Origin: Centrapalus pauciflorus | Lineage: Eukaryota; Streptophyta; Magnoliopsida; Asterales; Asteraceae | Reading direction: 5' to 3' | NCBI GenBank assembly: GCA_020465985.1 | Contig: JAANYP010006955.1 | Coordinates: 372,001 to 436,000, forward strand | DNA length: 64,000 bases | Shown here: positions 1-13,238 of the stretch, piece after piece | Numbering within the stretch: position 1 is the stretch's first letter | How the letters are laid out: every line of letters begins with the position of its first letter | The notes under the pieces: generated by a model | The model's input: only the letters and a program-made list of their open reading frames with translations | What the model was told of the DNA's origin: nothing | The model's database searches: none | Position numbers and translations under genes: made by a program

Positions 1-302
1 AGGGTATCACCATGGGGGTGCCTATAGCCGCATGGCCCATGCATTCGGACCAACCGAGGAACGCGACGTTGATTACCGAGGTGCTTGGTACGGGGATATA
101 TGCGAGGGAGTGGGGTAGTAGAGATGAGAAGGTGACCGCCTCGATGGTTGCCAAAGCTGTTTGGAGATTGATGGCTTCGGAAGAAGGGAAGCGGGTAAGA
201 ATGAAGGCGGCTGAGCTTGGTGTTGCCGTTCGACAATCGGTGGAAGAAGGTGGTGCTATGCGTAAAGAAATGGATGCGTTCGTTGCTCATATCACCAGAT
301 AA
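1..302 (+). CDS. UDP-glycosyltransferase, C-terminal part (zeatin O-glucosyltransferase-like), cut by window start
   Basis: Only the last ~100 residues are present. The frame is open from base 3 to a TAA at 300-302. The window begins inside the plant PSPG box, the UDP-sugar binding signature of family-1 glycosyltransferases: the visible part reads GVPIAAWPMHSDQPRNA, where the D-Q pair near the end contacts the sugar. The PMHSDQPRNA form is characteristic of zeatin O-glucosyltransferase-like UGTs, which act on cytokinins or other small acceptors in the cytosol. After it comes the usual C-terminal helix region (VWRLMASEEGKRVRMKAAEL) and the protein ends ~75 residues beyond the PSPG box, which is normal. 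Family membership is secure; the acceptor cannot be told because the acceptor-binding N-terminal half is outside the window. Confidence 0.9.
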   Translation, partial: GITMGVPIAAWPMHSDQPRNATLITEVLGTGIYAREWGSRDEKVTASMVAKAVWRLMASEEGKRVRMKAAELGVAVRQSVEEGGAMRKEMDAFVAHITR

Positions 303-2827
303 ATAAGAGGCTAATTTGATGTTATAATACACAATTCAAGAGATCGTAAGAAAAGTGTCCCAAATTAATAAATGTTATTACTTCCAAGTGTGCTAGCTGA
401 GATCTATTGAGTTTTTGAATTACTTTTTAATGATTATATTAAGAACTAAACAAATAACCCGTAGTTTGTACACAATCTGGATCTGTGGATTGGCCGGAGG
501 TCTAACTTTAAACAGGAGCCCGGCCCATTGTCATCAACAGAGGATTTTAGAAAATAAAATATTTTAATAATTACACATTAAAATTTGGGTTTTAATTACG
601 CAACAAGACGATTGATAGATTGATGAATGATTTTTTTTACAGAGGCTTATGAATGATTTTTATAGTCATGTATTATTTACCATATAGTTGTACAGTATGT
701 TTATATTATAAATTCTTACCAAAAACAAAGATTTAAAGAGGTGGTATTGCCCACGCTTTGCACCAGGTTATAATATTATGTATATTTTTACATAATAACA
801 AATGTTCTAAAGAGAGTAGATAAGATGATATCACTGTAAATAAATTTAAAATCACCTAAAAGTTTGATTATAATACAATGAAAGTTAAAAATATATTAAA
901 TATAATATTTTAGTATATCTTAATAGCTTTTCTTTTTTAATATTAAGAAAAATCCATAATATTTTATAGCTTTATTAATTTGATTCTTTGTTATATATAT
1001 TTCAAATTTTCTTTAAGTCAAATCAATTAATTTGAAATTTTATTTAAATTCCTATATATCATTGAAATCATTATTTGTCTTTTTTTGTTTCCCAATGTAG
1101 TATCTATAGAAATATTAAAATACAATTGTTTTTTAATATTTAACAAATTTTAAAACGCAAAATCAGACTAAGACGACCATCTAAACCAGTTTCCAGTTAA
1201 ATTTTAGGAACCAAATAGATGAAGAAAAAAACGTTAATTATGGATCAATTTGGATGACACAAAAAATATATAGAAACTAAATGTGGAGACAAAAATGAAA
1301 GAAAACTCAAACTAATAAAAGTGCATAGAAATTGAAATAATTTTAATATTAGTCTAAATATGAAAATTAGGATGAGTAGCAAATACATGCAAATCAAGAT
1401 GATGTTGAATAGATTTTATAGAAACTTCTTTTCTCAAATATGTCACATTTATTGGGGTTATGGTTCGAAAATAAAAAAAAAGTAAAGTTAAAAATCAATC
1501 GGTCAAATTGGCCGTTGAGCTCTTTTGAGTTCCTAAGTTAAACTCGCATTTGTGGTCCATGTCTCATTGCTGCTTTTGTTTTATAGCGGGTTTTTTTTTT
1601 TTTGGATTTTGTCGTTGTTGCAATAATTTTTGTCTTAAAAAATAACCAATACAAATATATTCATATAGGAGTGGTTTGTGTTTGAGCATTACTAATCCTT
1701 CAAAAGAGATTCCGAGCTTGATTCCTACATATCTCACTTTCTTAGAAATATTTATCTTTCAAAATAAAAGGCAAACACAAATAAATCTTTGCAATACAAA
1801 GTCTATGTTAAAAGATGCAATCAACTGGCACTTTAATTAAAGTAAGATTTACATAAAGTTAAATTTAAAAAAAAAAAAAAAATACGAAATACATACAAAA
1901 AGATAAAACAAAAGTATAAATATACAAATTTTGATAACCTTCAGTGTCAATAAGAAATAAGTATATAAAATGTTAAAAGTTGCTAGAATGATGATATATA
2001 TAAATATAGTACAATATTTGTTTTTTTTTTTTAATATCTCTAATAATCATTATTTAAAAATATATTAAACTATATAGAACATTAAAATATAATATGTTAT
2101 AACTTACAATTAGTTAAATTTATATTAAAAAAATAATAATAAATAGAAAATAAGAAACAAAAAAATATAATATATGATGCAACGTGGAAACGTTATTAAC
2201 GAGGAAAAGAGCCCGCACGTTGTGGCGGGAATAAGAATGTGTTCTGATGATTAATTAATATAATCGAAATACGAAAAGCAACGTATTTACATATAAATGA
2301 CAATTGAAGTCAATCGTTGACACAAAAATAATGACTCTGAAACAACTAATAACACATTTACCAAAAGATCGAATTCATAAAAATATGTAGCTTATTAATA
2401 GAATTTGGTACCATTTCCTCAAACGAATGGTGTGCGGAAAATATTTCAACTATTAAGATTAAGATCAAGTAGGAGAAAGTCCATGTTATATAGATTCAAA
2501 TCATTAAACAAATGGGTACAGAACATGATATCTAACAAAATTAAACACGTCATGAAATTGGAAAACGCAATGTGCAGCATCAGTTTCTCATAGAATAAGA
2601 TTTTTGTTAACAAAGTTACTATCAACTTGTCATAATTTGATTGTAATCTAGACGAACCCGATCTTGATCCTTCATATGCTTCTGTTCATAACTAATTAAA
2701 TAAAATTAGTTGAAATTTGAAAGCACATAGAATTGGAATAATGAAATATGAGTTTGGTGGTTTCTTCTTTGCCTTATTCACGGCCTCAAGGTAGAACTGC
2801 TCGAACCCTTCATATATAGTAGCAGCA
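303..2827. other. AT-rich intergenic DNA after the UGT gene
   Basis: No coding region was recognised. The stretch is A/T-rich with many homopolymers. Two small GC-rich islands stand out: 747-775, whose CCACGCTTTGCACC core resembles 36720-36750, and a hairpin at about 2205-2245 that is listed separately. They look like ends of worn mobile elements. Confidence 0.6.
2205..2245. repeat. GC-rich hairpin, possible Helitron-like 3' end
   Basis: CCCGCACGTTGTGGCGGG folds into a short stem, is followed by ATAAGAAT, and sits in very AT-rich DNA. Read on the minus strand, the stem is followed by TCTTTTCCTCGTT. A near copy (CCCGCGCGTTGCGGCGGG, then ATAAGAAT) lies at 31168-31196 inside a villin intron, also followed on the minus strand by CTCGTT. 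Shared hairpin and shared terminus suggest 3' ends of one Helitron-like family. The other end was not found. Confidence 0.4.
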
Positions 2828-2842
2828 GCAAGGAAACCAAAC

Positions 2843-2995
2843 CCTTTAACAATGGTAGTAACTTCGAACGACAACTCACCCTCATACCTAAACAACATTT
2901 GAAAACGAAAACCTGGAAGGAAATCTAACCCTTTAACAATGGTAGTAACTTCGAACGACAACTTACCCTCATATACCTAAATAACATCTGAAAAA
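2843..2995. repeat. Two-copy tandem repeat, period ~88 bp
   Basis: A ~65-bp block starting CCCTTTAACAATGGTAGTAA at about 2843 recurs from about 2929 with few changes. Imperfect versions of the same phrase continue to about 3130, suggesting a decayed longer array. No coding sense was seen. Confidence 0.7.
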
Positions 2996-3304
2996 TTAAA
3001 CCTTCAATGATGATTGAGCTACACCTAAAACTTCCAATTTGATCATTTAACCTTTAACCTTTGAACCCATCGATCTAAACCTGAAATCTTCAACCATGAT
3101 ACCGAAACCCTCGACATTCAAACACATCGTCTTGCTTGCAATTGGATTTCAATTTAGCACCACTGGTTGTCGAAGATGATGGTTAGGCCTCGATTTAAAC
3201 TTCAAACTAATGCAAGCAGGAAAGATGGCGGCAGTTGCAGTGAAAAATTGAGATGGGTGCTGCTATAAGATAGCAATGATGGCCGCATGGTGCTATTAGG
3301 AGAG

Positions 3305-3832
3305 TAGGGGGTGCAAAAAAACCAAAATTGAAAAAAACCAAAAATCCAAACCGTTTGGTTTGGACTTTGGTTTGTACGATGGATTTTCTAAAACCGAAAA
3401 TTTTGGTTCGGTTTCGGGTTTGGCATACACAAAAACCGAAAAACTCAAAACCAAACCGAAAGTTATATAAATATTAAAACTTTGTTAATTTGAATCTTTT
3501 GTTACTTTATTGAGAAATTTTTTAGTCATTCATTCTTTAGATTATTGGCTTTTATTTTATTTTTCTCTTTTAATGACCATTTCATATGTTTTTTGTTGTT
3601 TTTTTAAGCCTAGTTAAATTTATTATTGTTAAACATACTAATATGAATGAAGAAAAATAAATTATGAAATATAAAAGATTAAAAGTAAAAACCGAAAAAC
3701 CAAAGTCCAAACCGAAAATCTGAAAACCGAAAAAAACCAAATGGTTTGGTTTCTAAAATCCAAAACTGAAAGTTTTGGTTTGGATTTTGGTTTTTAAGGA
3801 AAACCGATCCAAACCGCCTTTTGCTCACCCCT
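3305..3832. repeat. Foldback/hAT-like non-autonomous element with GGGGTG ends
   Basis: The left end reads GGGGGTGCAAAAAAACCAAA. The right end, read in reverse complement, is TAGGGGTGAGCAAAAGGCGG. Both flanks are rich in AACCGAAAA / TTTGGTTTGG words that are reverse complements of each other, so the ~530-bp unit can fold back around an AT-rich centre. TAGGGGTG ends are typical of plant hAT-type MITEs. A clean 8-bp target duplication was not seen. Confidence 0.55.
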
Positions 3833-3835
3833 AAA

Positions 3836-6584
3836 AAGAGGAACCACAAGTCTAAAAAAGCTAAAGGAAAAAAGATATGCTACAAACAACTTACTAGGTG
3901 AGCTATAAACAATTATATAAATTATTCATCCAAGTTAATATATAACAGTTAATTAAAGGTGGACCAAATATTGTTCTTTGAACAGTAACCAGGTTTGTCT
4001 GATATTATTGATAATTACTTTGATGTTCTACAATAGGTTTATATGACATTAGACTATTACTACATACTTAAACCACATTTATTTTGTTGATTCAATCAAG
4101 TTAAAAGGACATGAATTTCATTTTCATATTTTTTTTAATATCAATAACTCAATCAACATGATTCGATTAATGATGATTTATTTACAATACAATTACTTTT
4201 CCTTTACAAGGATATACTATAATTGTGGTTGTTTGTTCAAAGACATGACAGAAATAATTCTGTGCATCCTTCCTTATGTCAGATTCATGTATGAAACATG
4301 CACCAATGAAAAAGGTTAAAGCAAAAAAAGAAAAAAAAATTTGGCTCAAAATGATTGATTCTAAAATGATAGGATTTTAAAATAATTAGGGGATAGATGT
4401 ATTATGAAATGAGAAGAAGTGAGAGATATGAAATACTAAATGAAACTAAATCCTTTCTTTTTAGTTTTTATCATGCTCTAGTTGTTTCACAATGTATTCT
4501 TTTGCTTGACCAATTCCTTCTTAGTCACTCCCTTGGCAACTGAAAAAATTTCTATTTCAACAGAGGGTTAAAATATTATTTACTTCATACACACACATGC
4601 ACAGAGCACCAAGCACACCATTGATAAATCAATTTTATGCACTTCACAGTGCGTGTGGTTTCTTGATTTCACAAATGTTTAAATCAAGGATAAGATGCAA
4701 CATTGGAAAGTGATGGATAAAACTGAGGTCTAGAGTTATGCAACATCATCTTTTACCTAAGACTTCTATCAAACTTGAAATCTGAAAAGAATTTTTTTGT
4801 TCATTAAGAATCTGTTATATATTTACCCATATGATATTGATATTTTCAATTAACTAAACCTTTGTGGGGATCAATATTGTTCCTTTTTTTAGTCACTTAA
4901 GTCTTAATTAGAAGCTCTTGTGGAATTCATCTAATAATTACACTTTCCCATCATCAAAAAGATTTTAGCTTTGTGATCACTGATTCCCCTTCTACCGAAA
5001 GAACCTTGGTGAGAAACTCGATCTTGGTACAATATTTAAAGAGATTTAAGCTTTTTTCTTTAAGAAATTATATCTCATGGATGTTAGCAACTAGGTTACC
5101 TCTAGTTCACTTACATTCATAACAAATGACTTCATCCCAAAGAAATAATTGGATTTGATCCAAAGAAAAAAGTATCATCACTTACACACAATTAAATGCT
5201 AAAATTATGTAGACTGCAGAAGGTTTTTTAAACTCACAACCAATTACAATGACATGAATATAAACACAAACAGAAAATAAGCCTCCTGATATAATGGCAT
5301 GCCCAAATCATACACATTTTTAAACTACGATAGCCAACTCCACACCATGAACAAACTCAACATCAATGTCGTTAGCTAAGCCACAATATTTTGCAAAAGC
5401 AGTATAATAAACTTGTTTGTGCAGGTTTCAGAAGAAAAAACAGCCTAAATCGACCAAATTATTTTGGTTTTCATCCTCCTTCCATGTTTCACTGAAGGAT
5501 TGTTTACAATAGATCCCATACCTTTTTTCTAACTTGCAATTCCAAAACTGAAATAAATTTAATACATTAAATTACTTAATTTCATTGAACAACATTAAAT
5601 TCAAGAACCATGTGACACATGATGTACACGCTTGTTACACAATGATGGAAAATATTTTTTTGATGGGCTTTGTTCATAAAGTGTGTTTGTGTAACATATG
5701 GATACTTTTGCGTAACCCTGACTATTTTGTAGAATAAATATTTTGGTTATTTTTGTTATCATTAGTTATTACTTTATTATATTTTTTTAAAAAAAAGATT
5801 AATATAGTCTATATATTTCATCCTTTTGTACTATATATCATCAAATTATGAAAATCAATTTATGATATAGTGTTGTGCAGATGATGTTATATTATATATG
5901 ATGCCAGGCTTCAAAAACTCATAAAATTTCTACATCCTTAGATCTGTTTTTTGTTTTTTGCCCTTTACATTATTCCCTAGCCTATTTCAGTGTTTGAACA
6001 CTCAAGTTAAAAAAACTAATTTGAAAAAAAGTAAAAGCAATGTTATTGATGGATACTGTAAAAAAAACAACAATTTTGGTTTTAGCCCGGTCTGTACACA
6101 CTAGAAAATTCCATCTAAAACTAATGCCAACCTGATTGATACTCTCATTCTGTATTGTATTGTATATCCTCAACAATAACAATGTCAATGTCACTAGTAT
6201 GCTTCGAGACAAAGCACCATCTTCCTTCTTCTTCAAGTTTTACATCCACTTGGTCTTGCTTGAACGATTGGCCGCCGGCGGAGTTTTTGCGTTCCTACTT
6301 CCATCAACACCACCTTAACAAAAACCAAAACCAACCCATATCATCATAGACAACCCTTTTCTATGCCATCTCAAGATTTCAACAAACTCGACTTACATGG
6401 GTCCACTCCTCCAAGGGACGCTCTTCTTAACCGGTCTGGCGGCTGAATGCCAGTTAGGGACTGTCGTCGTGATGGCCTAGTGATGAATGGACGTGTTGGT
6501 GACGACGGCATTTCATTCATTTTCTGTTGAGTCCTGTAATAGCACGAAGCTGTATATCAATATAGCGTGCGTATAAGCTGTATA
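3836..6584. other. Intergenic DNA and 3' flank of the kinesin gene
   Basis: No gene was recognised. The sequence is AT-rich and of mixed low complexity. GC content rises at 6240-6584, which is next to the kinesin stop codon and probably includes its 3' UTR. Short open frames here lack recognisable motifs. Confidence 0.55.
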
Positions 6585-9500
6585 TCAACATGAGATAGAG
6601 GCACACCTTTTCTCGGAACCATTGATTAGCTTCCCAATGGTCCGAAGCGATTTCCTTATATGGGATGATGACTTCCCATTCACTGTGCTCGTTTTAATTT
6701 CTGAAGAAATGATTATTTCATTTCTGATGGACACTTGGGACTCGGGTGTTTTGGGTAGCACAAGTGTTGAAACCTTGCTTCTTCCATCTGTTTTCAACGC
6801 TCTGCTTTTCGATACCGAATTAGGACTCTTTGGGGGACATCTGTTCTCCATATTCAACTTTGGCTGACGAGGTGGAGTTCTTTCCACCGTTGTAACTGCT
6901 TTCGGCTTCGGTAATGGCGATCGTGGTTCCAATCTGTTAGCTTGTTGCATGCTTTGTTGTTCCTTCTCAGCTAATTGTCTTTTAAGGGTCTCAATCTGCT
7001 TGGTTCATGTTAATGAATAATTTAAGCCCAAAACAATAACTGCTTTCATTATTCATGAAAGAAAGATTGAATATGTTCACCTGTTCCTTAAGCTCAATAA
7101 CCTCCCTGCTTTCTTTATTCAAACGAGCCGAACCAAGTTCAACACTCGAGGCTCGTTGAGCAAACTTCAGTGTACTAACTGTCTCCCCGAAAGAATCCCC
7201 TTCTGGGCTTATGTGAGCAAACATCAATGTCTTTGCATTTCCTCCTGCATACGACAAAAAACCAATCATAAATCACTTCTTCGTTCAAAAACTAACTTTG
7301 TGTTGTCATCTTTAACATACCTAGAGAGTTCTGGAGGAGCAGCGTAAGCTTGCTGTTCCGGTAAGGGATGTAAGAGTGCTTCTGAGATAAAGCCGTAATG
7401 ACATCTCCCAGACACGAAAGCGACTTGTTTATATACTGAGCCTCTTTAAGCCCTTCACCGGTCACTTCCGACTTATCCACCCTTTCGCTTCCTGCCAAAT
7501 CCACCAAATGAAGGCAGCTACGTAGAGTACCTCCTTTTACATCCTTGCCATGGACGTGCACTGTCAAGATGCTGAAAACAAACACCTTATACAACTCGCT
7601 ACTTTCTTCAAATCTTGTAAGGTTAAAAGTGAAAGAATCGTTGATAGTCCACAAACCTGTGTGACCGGCTACTTTGGTTGTTCAATGCCGTTGAACTAAC
7701 GGCACGGTTCACTTGACCGCTTTTCATCAAGTTTAGAACATCGGTGGTGGACTTCACGGGGTGCATGGTAGCATCAGGAAGGCTTAATCCATTCTCGGTT
7801 GTGCAGCTACGAATTTCTAATTTGTTGGTCGTTGTAGAATCTTCGGTAAGAAGATCCCTGACTTGTTCATTATATATTTCAACCATTTGTACATATAGCT
7901 CATATATCATGACATCTTTTCTTGCATTCGATAGATCAAAGAGATCATTGAGAGCTAAATAATTGATTCCCAATTCTTTTCTTGATGCACCAGATGGGCC
8001 ACACATCGTATGTGTTTTCCCAGATCCCGTCTGCCCATATGCAAAAATGCATACATTGTAACCATCCATAACAGACCTTATTAGTGGTTGGGTGTCCGCG
8101 AATACGTCCTCTGATGAAGATGCAAAAGATTAGAATGCAATTAGCCGTGAGAAGCTTGTAAAACTTTAAAAACCAGTCAAGTAGTATTACCCTGAGTAGC
8201 AGACGGACCAAAGACACGGTTGAACTGAAACAGCTTCTTCCCATCTTTATGCGGTTTTGAAGGATCTAACACGACTAATGAACCATCTTCTCCGATAAAA
8301 TCAATCACATTTTTCGTGTCAGCTTTTAATGAAGGCCTGATCCTGCAGTAAACTCGAATGTTTCCTGAAACACGTTGATTTGTAAGGTTACAACATCATC
8401 AACATTTTGTTAATGATAACAAACAATGTACACAGTTGCGCAATGAGAATCGATATACCTTTTAGATCCTGTACCATGTTGTATAAAGCCCGGTTTTCTT
8501 TCATGACCTTATGGTATCCCTGGGCAGCCGCAGATAACTCCTCAACCTGATTCTCTGAAACCCGATTTACGACAGTCAGCAAAACAGGCAAGTTCTTTAA
8601 TGTAATAATGCTATTAGCAAAGAAACCGAATCTTTGAACATTGAAAAGTATCTTAGCATACCCATATGTCTTAAATCACTTTGGAATCGTGATTGTAGAT
8701 CTCCAAACTCTGCTTTCGTGCTTGATAACAACGCCTTTAGGTTCTGCAAGATGGAATGACAAGACAATGAGGAGGTGGCTTTAACCTTTCTTTCAAAAAG
8801 ACTAATAAGAAAGCACACCATTAGCTTTTTTTCTTGCACTTGCAACACCTCCCAGTGATTGCAGTTCCCTTTGCCATTTTCAGATATGGACAAGTGCTGT
8901 GGTGATGAAGTTGTTGAACTCGTAATCGATCCACTACCTTCTTTCAATAGATCTTTCACAATAGAGTTCAACTGATATAAAACAAGATCATTAATTTCGT
9001 TTTACTAAACGGACATTTTGAAGGGCTAATTATAATTATATCTTAGTTTCATAGTTACCTCGGGGAACTTGAATTGAATTTGTTCCTCTAAAGTACTCGA
9101 GAGGATCCTACTAAACAACTTAACAGAATCCTGTAAGACAATGATTCATTTATAAGATGTTTCTACATTTTTTTTAACAAAAAAGTTATAGGAAGCCAAA
9201 TGCACAAAGAAGGCAATTTACCTTATTTCCATTACGCAGAGAAGACATCAAGTTACCATCTAAATTTTCTTTTGCATCAATCATACATTCGGTTAAGGCC
9301 TTATGAATTGAATCTACAATGTATCACAAATATCAAAGTTACAAATAAACACCATGAACAATCAAGTAAATCACCACATAGATAAAGAAGGAATTGGTAA
9401 ACCTTCAAGTTTCTGAGCATCATTCTGAGATGATGGTGGTTTTTCAAAATTCGTGGACAGGTTCAATTGCCGGTAGGGATCTAAACACGTTGCTACTCTA

Positions 9501-10306
9501 GGGATTCTACCATTTGAATTAAAACTCAAAGGAGATCTTAAACTATGCTTAAAAGATCCACTTGAACCTGTTTTCTGTTTCCTCTCGTTGTATTCTTTAA
9601 GTCCTAGAATGCAATCAACAATCTTAGTAGACGAACCGGCCTCCATGTTTTCCTGAAAAATAATTATAAGATGATTGAAATTCACATGATAGATAGAAAA
9701 TACATTGTGATATGTATTGAACTTATGTACCCTTTCAAAGACTGATGGTTCAAAGACTGGGAGATGTAACCCTTCTACAGCTTTTAAGAAGTTCCTAACA
9801 TTCTCGAAGAACTGATAAGCTGGCAATGGCTGAGAATCCCATGTAAGAGATTGTAAAGGAAGTTGAGAAATCTCCACAACCTTTATAACAAATTAACAAA
9901 CAAAGTCCAGATCACTAATTAAGATCAAGAAAGAAATCATGTATAACTATCACAACCTAGTTGTACAATTGGTTTTATCATTTGTACCTTTGGGACAGAC
10001 CCTGGTTCAATCTTGTTAATGACTTTGCAAAGAATCATTCCATTTCTCAAGCAAGAAACGAATTCTTTCTCTGATGGATCTTTGGATATGCCTAATGAAC
10101 CCACTATACTCTCAAGCCATTCAGTAGCTTGATATCTCCGCCCAGCTACAGAAATTGTGAAACAAAAGAAACCCTAAATTCAAAACAATAATGATTGAGT
10201 TGATAAAACGAAACTGATGTCACAAAGTAAAAGGTATACCTGCTTCTTGGGCTTTTCTTGAAGCCCAATTCAAATCATGCCCTACTCTTGATGCAGCCCC
10301 CTCCAT
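6585..10306 (-). CDS. Kinesin-14 (KIN-14) with N-terminal calponin-homology domain
   Basis: A minus-end-type microtubule motor of the plant KIN-14 class with an actin-binding-type CH domain. Fourteen exons join in frame to 857 aa: 10306-10240, 10145-9988, 9880-9731, 9652-9403, 9313-9222, 9130-9059, 8971-8819, 8743-8662, 8554-8459, 8364-8191, 8110-7657, 7571-7321, 7244-7081, 6995-6585. CH domain: residues ~24-125 (WLESIVGSLGI...PAYQFFENVRNFL). Then comes a Ser-rich linker and a helical stretch before the motor, the KIN-14 arrangement. Motor: ~374-710, starting NIRVYCRIRP, with P-loop GQTGSGKTHT near 457, switch I NNQSSRSH, switch II LVDLAGSE and YRNSKLT. The basic tail ends RKSLRTIGKLINGSEKR. 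The least certain junction is the end of exon 7 (8819), chosen to keep phase. KP1-like relatives link actin, microtubules and mitochondria; that role is inferred only. Confidence 0.92.
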
Positions 10307-11425
10307 TAATTTTAGCAATCTGCAATTAATCTCTCAATCTTTCATCCAAGAAACCTGAATCAGATTCTACAAATCCTCAAGAAATGGCTTTCTGTCGAAC
10401 ACTGAATATGTGCTGAAATTCTAGAGCGAGAGAGAGGGGTTATGAAAACCCTAATCTTTAGAGAGAGAGAGAGTAGTGAATGAATTGAAGGGAGGAAGTG
10501 AATAAGGGCTTCAATATGTGTATCTTCTAGGCTAAAGAAACACGAGAATGGGTAGTTTTTAATTAAGTTGCAGAGAAGACCGTTGGTTACTTTTGAATTC
10601 AAATCTGTAGGGACCTTTGTAAACTGTAATGGAATTGATCGTGGTCGTTGATGTCGAGAGAAGGTCAGCCTAATCAACGCTTGTCATTAAACGTAATGTA
10701 TGGGCGTCTGGAATTGATCGTGGTCGTTTATGTGTAGTTATATATAGTATATACACCACAATTGACAATTTTTATTTTCAAACGGCCAAAAACTTTTTTC
10801 GTTTTTAAACTTCTTTCCGGTAAAGTGACCCCTTTTTGATACCTCATGCCAAAATTACAGAATTGTAAATCTTGCATCTAGGGGATTAGGGTTTTTTCTA
10901 ACATTCATGAATATACCTATCTGTACTGTTAAAAGAATGTCACATGACATACTTTCATTTAATTTGTCACATGTTGCTCTCTCCTTTTGCCACGTCATTT
11001 ACTGATTTTATTTTTAAAATTTAAAGCAAATCAAATCTGTACTCTAAATCTAATATGGATTAATTTAATAACTAACTAACTAAAATTAATCAAACTTTAT
11101 TATTCATATAATTATTATATTATACATATATATAAATATCAATTTCTAAATTAACTCATGTAATACATGAGTAATAACCTAGTCTTCAATAAATAGAAAA
11201 TAACAAAAATGGCATTCTACTTTTTTAGCTACCCCGTCGTGAAGGTTATTTGGCTTAATCTTAAAGTAGGTTTGACGTGAGCCTAACAAATATCGTGTCG
11301 ATTAACAATTTGTTTCATCCCTTTTACAAATTTGGCTTTTAAAAGGATGTGAGAGACTTTTCACTTATTCCTATCTAACCTATGAAAAATAACTCATCAA
11401 GCATTCGAAACCCAATGAAAGACTT
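10307..11425. other. Kinesin 5' flank and intergenic DNA
   Basis: The first ~200 bp upstream of the kinesin ATG hold a purine/pyrimidine-biased GAGAGAGAGAG stretch (about 10460-10475), typical of plant 5' UTRs. The rest is AT-rich with no recognised gene. Confidence 0.5.
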
Positions 11426-11777
11426 CATATTATATTTATAAGAGTGGTATACTCAAGTCGAGACCTCTCGGCCTTGCCACCTCTGCTGGAGGCCGGCAGG
11501 CACACCAACCCCCCTCTTCGTCCCCGCCAAATGGCTCCCCTCCTAGGCCTCCCCACACACCACGACTTCAGTTTTTTTTTTCTTTTTTTTTGTTTTCTTT
11601 CTCTCGACCGTTCAACTATAAAAAAATTCACCCAATATTTTTCCTCTATAAATACTTCACTCCAATACATTACATCCTCAAATCTTTCAAATTATACACT
11701 CTAAAATTTCCCTCTTTCAATCTAAACTCTCGTACACATCAATTTTTCTTTCATTGTAATTCAGAGAGACCGTTTAG

Positions 11778-12086
11778 CTGCAAATGAACGTCTTGTGTGT
11801 GATTATTTTTTAGAAAATCCTTAATATGGAGAAAATATTTTCAGAAGAAGGTTTCAGACGCGCAAAAAACTATTCCTACGAATAGTTAACGATATATAGA
11901 GAAAAGTTTTGAAAGTTTTACATTACGATGGGTTGTTCGAGGTAGAAGAGGATTTACTGCGTTACAAAAATGCACATCAGCTATTCGGCAACTCGCATAT
12001 GTCATGGTGCTTGATTCATTGGATGACGCTCTATATGTGTTGGAAAGGACTTCGCGTGAAAGTTTGCAATCATTTTGTAAGGTATT
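11778..12086 (+). pseudogene. Harbinger transposase, N-terminal fragment
   Basis: The frame reads ANERLVCDYFLENP, a stop, then FRRRFQTRKKLFLRIVNDI, a stop, and after a gap GRRGFTALQKCTSAIRQLAY and RESLQSFCKV. These are the conserved N-terminal blocks of plant HARBI1-like nucleases (the F-RRRF helix and the G-KGFT-LQKCT-AIRQLAYG block). At least two stop codons and a missing stretch show it is dead. It ends exactly at the hAT insertion and resumes after it; joining the flanks would still need a 1-base shift. Confidence 0.8.
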
Positions 12087-12507
12087 CAGGGGCGGATGTA
12101 GTATAAAACTAGGGGTGTCACTTGACACCGATAAAATTTTAAAATACTGAGTTACGTATGTATCAAAAATTCGAGTGACACCTAAAATTTTTTTTTGAGT
12201 GACACCTACTAAAAATTTATGAAAGTATTATCTAAATATCTAATATATATTTGTTGATCTCGTTACCCAAACTTATTAAAATATTATTAAGTTTAATCCA
12301 AAAAACTTTAAAGAAAAAACAGAAATCCAATAGAAATAAAAATGATAAGAGACATGATTCAAAAAACCAGCCCAAAGGATTAATAAAAACGCGAAAAAAA
12401 CTAGCCCAAACCTTGTTGAAGACACCGGTCCAATTGGTTGAAAAAGCCCTAAGTGATATCATCGCTTCTCATCGGTTACGGAGCTACTTAAATATGTTGA
12501 AAACCCC

Positions 12508-13238
12508 CTGACAGTCTTTTTGGGAATTTGATGCATCAAAGTTATTAAGGTTGGCGGAGATGTAACCGAATGATTTTAATTATGATGAGAATGTTAATCT
12601 TGTGCATCAACTTGAATACTATACTAGTTTATTACCCGCGTATTACGCAAATATTTTTAATATATATAAAATATAATAAATAAAAAGATAAAGATATAAA
12701 TATCATTTTTTAAACAAAAGTATATAAGGTGCTAATATTATTTATTATGACCTATTAATTTTGTATATTTCTAAATATATATGAGGAGTGTTTATTTTCT
12801 CATATATTTTTTAAAAGTTTTATTATATTATCTTATAATTAATAAGTTAGTAGATTATTAAATTTTGTTTGATTTGATTTGAATTTAAAAGTGGATTATA
12901 TTAGATTTTGATAGATTTAATTAATAAGTTAGTAGAGTATTAGATTTTGTTTGATTTGATTTGAATCTAAAAGTGGATTATATTAGATTTGGATAGATTT
13001 GATTTAAATTTCTTTATTCTTTTTAAAATCTATAACTGCCACGTGTCGATTCATGGTGACGACACGTGGTTTCATCAGAAATGAGTATAACAATCCAACA
13101 TTTTCTAATTTGAATGGAGTTCGCGAGCTTGCTAAATTAATGGTGGAAACTAGGAAACATCTTTCGTATAATTTGGTTTATCAATTGTTGAAACTAATAT
13201 ATGTTTTGTCGGTCGCAACTGCGACGATTGAGAAATAG
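12508..13238 (+). pseudogene. hAT transposase C-terminal fragments, split by a Helitron
   Basis: Two pieces on the plus strand. The first (about 12514-12622) reads SFWEFDASKLLRLAEM, a stop, then PNDFNYDE. The second (about 13053-13238) reads RGFIRNEYNNPTFSNLNGVR, then ELAKLMVETRKH and VLSVATATIEK before a stop. The latter is the hATC dimerisation region of the DUF4371/ZMYM1-like hAT class. The Helitron at 12624-13049 separates them. The N-terminal zinc finger and most of the RNase H-like core are missing. Confidence 0.7.
12624..13049 (-). mobile_element. Small non-autonomous Helitron inside the hAT transposase
   Basis: Read on the minus strand it starts TCGACACGTGGCAGTTATAG, preceded by A (13050), and ends with a small hairpin GCGTAATACGC, then GGGTAATAAACTAG, followed by T (12623). 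TC start, CTAG end, 3' hairpin and A/T insertion site are the Helitron signature. It contains two copies of an ~85-bp tandem repeat (about 12840-13010). The 3' end matches that of the unit ending at 55190. Confidence 0.7.
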
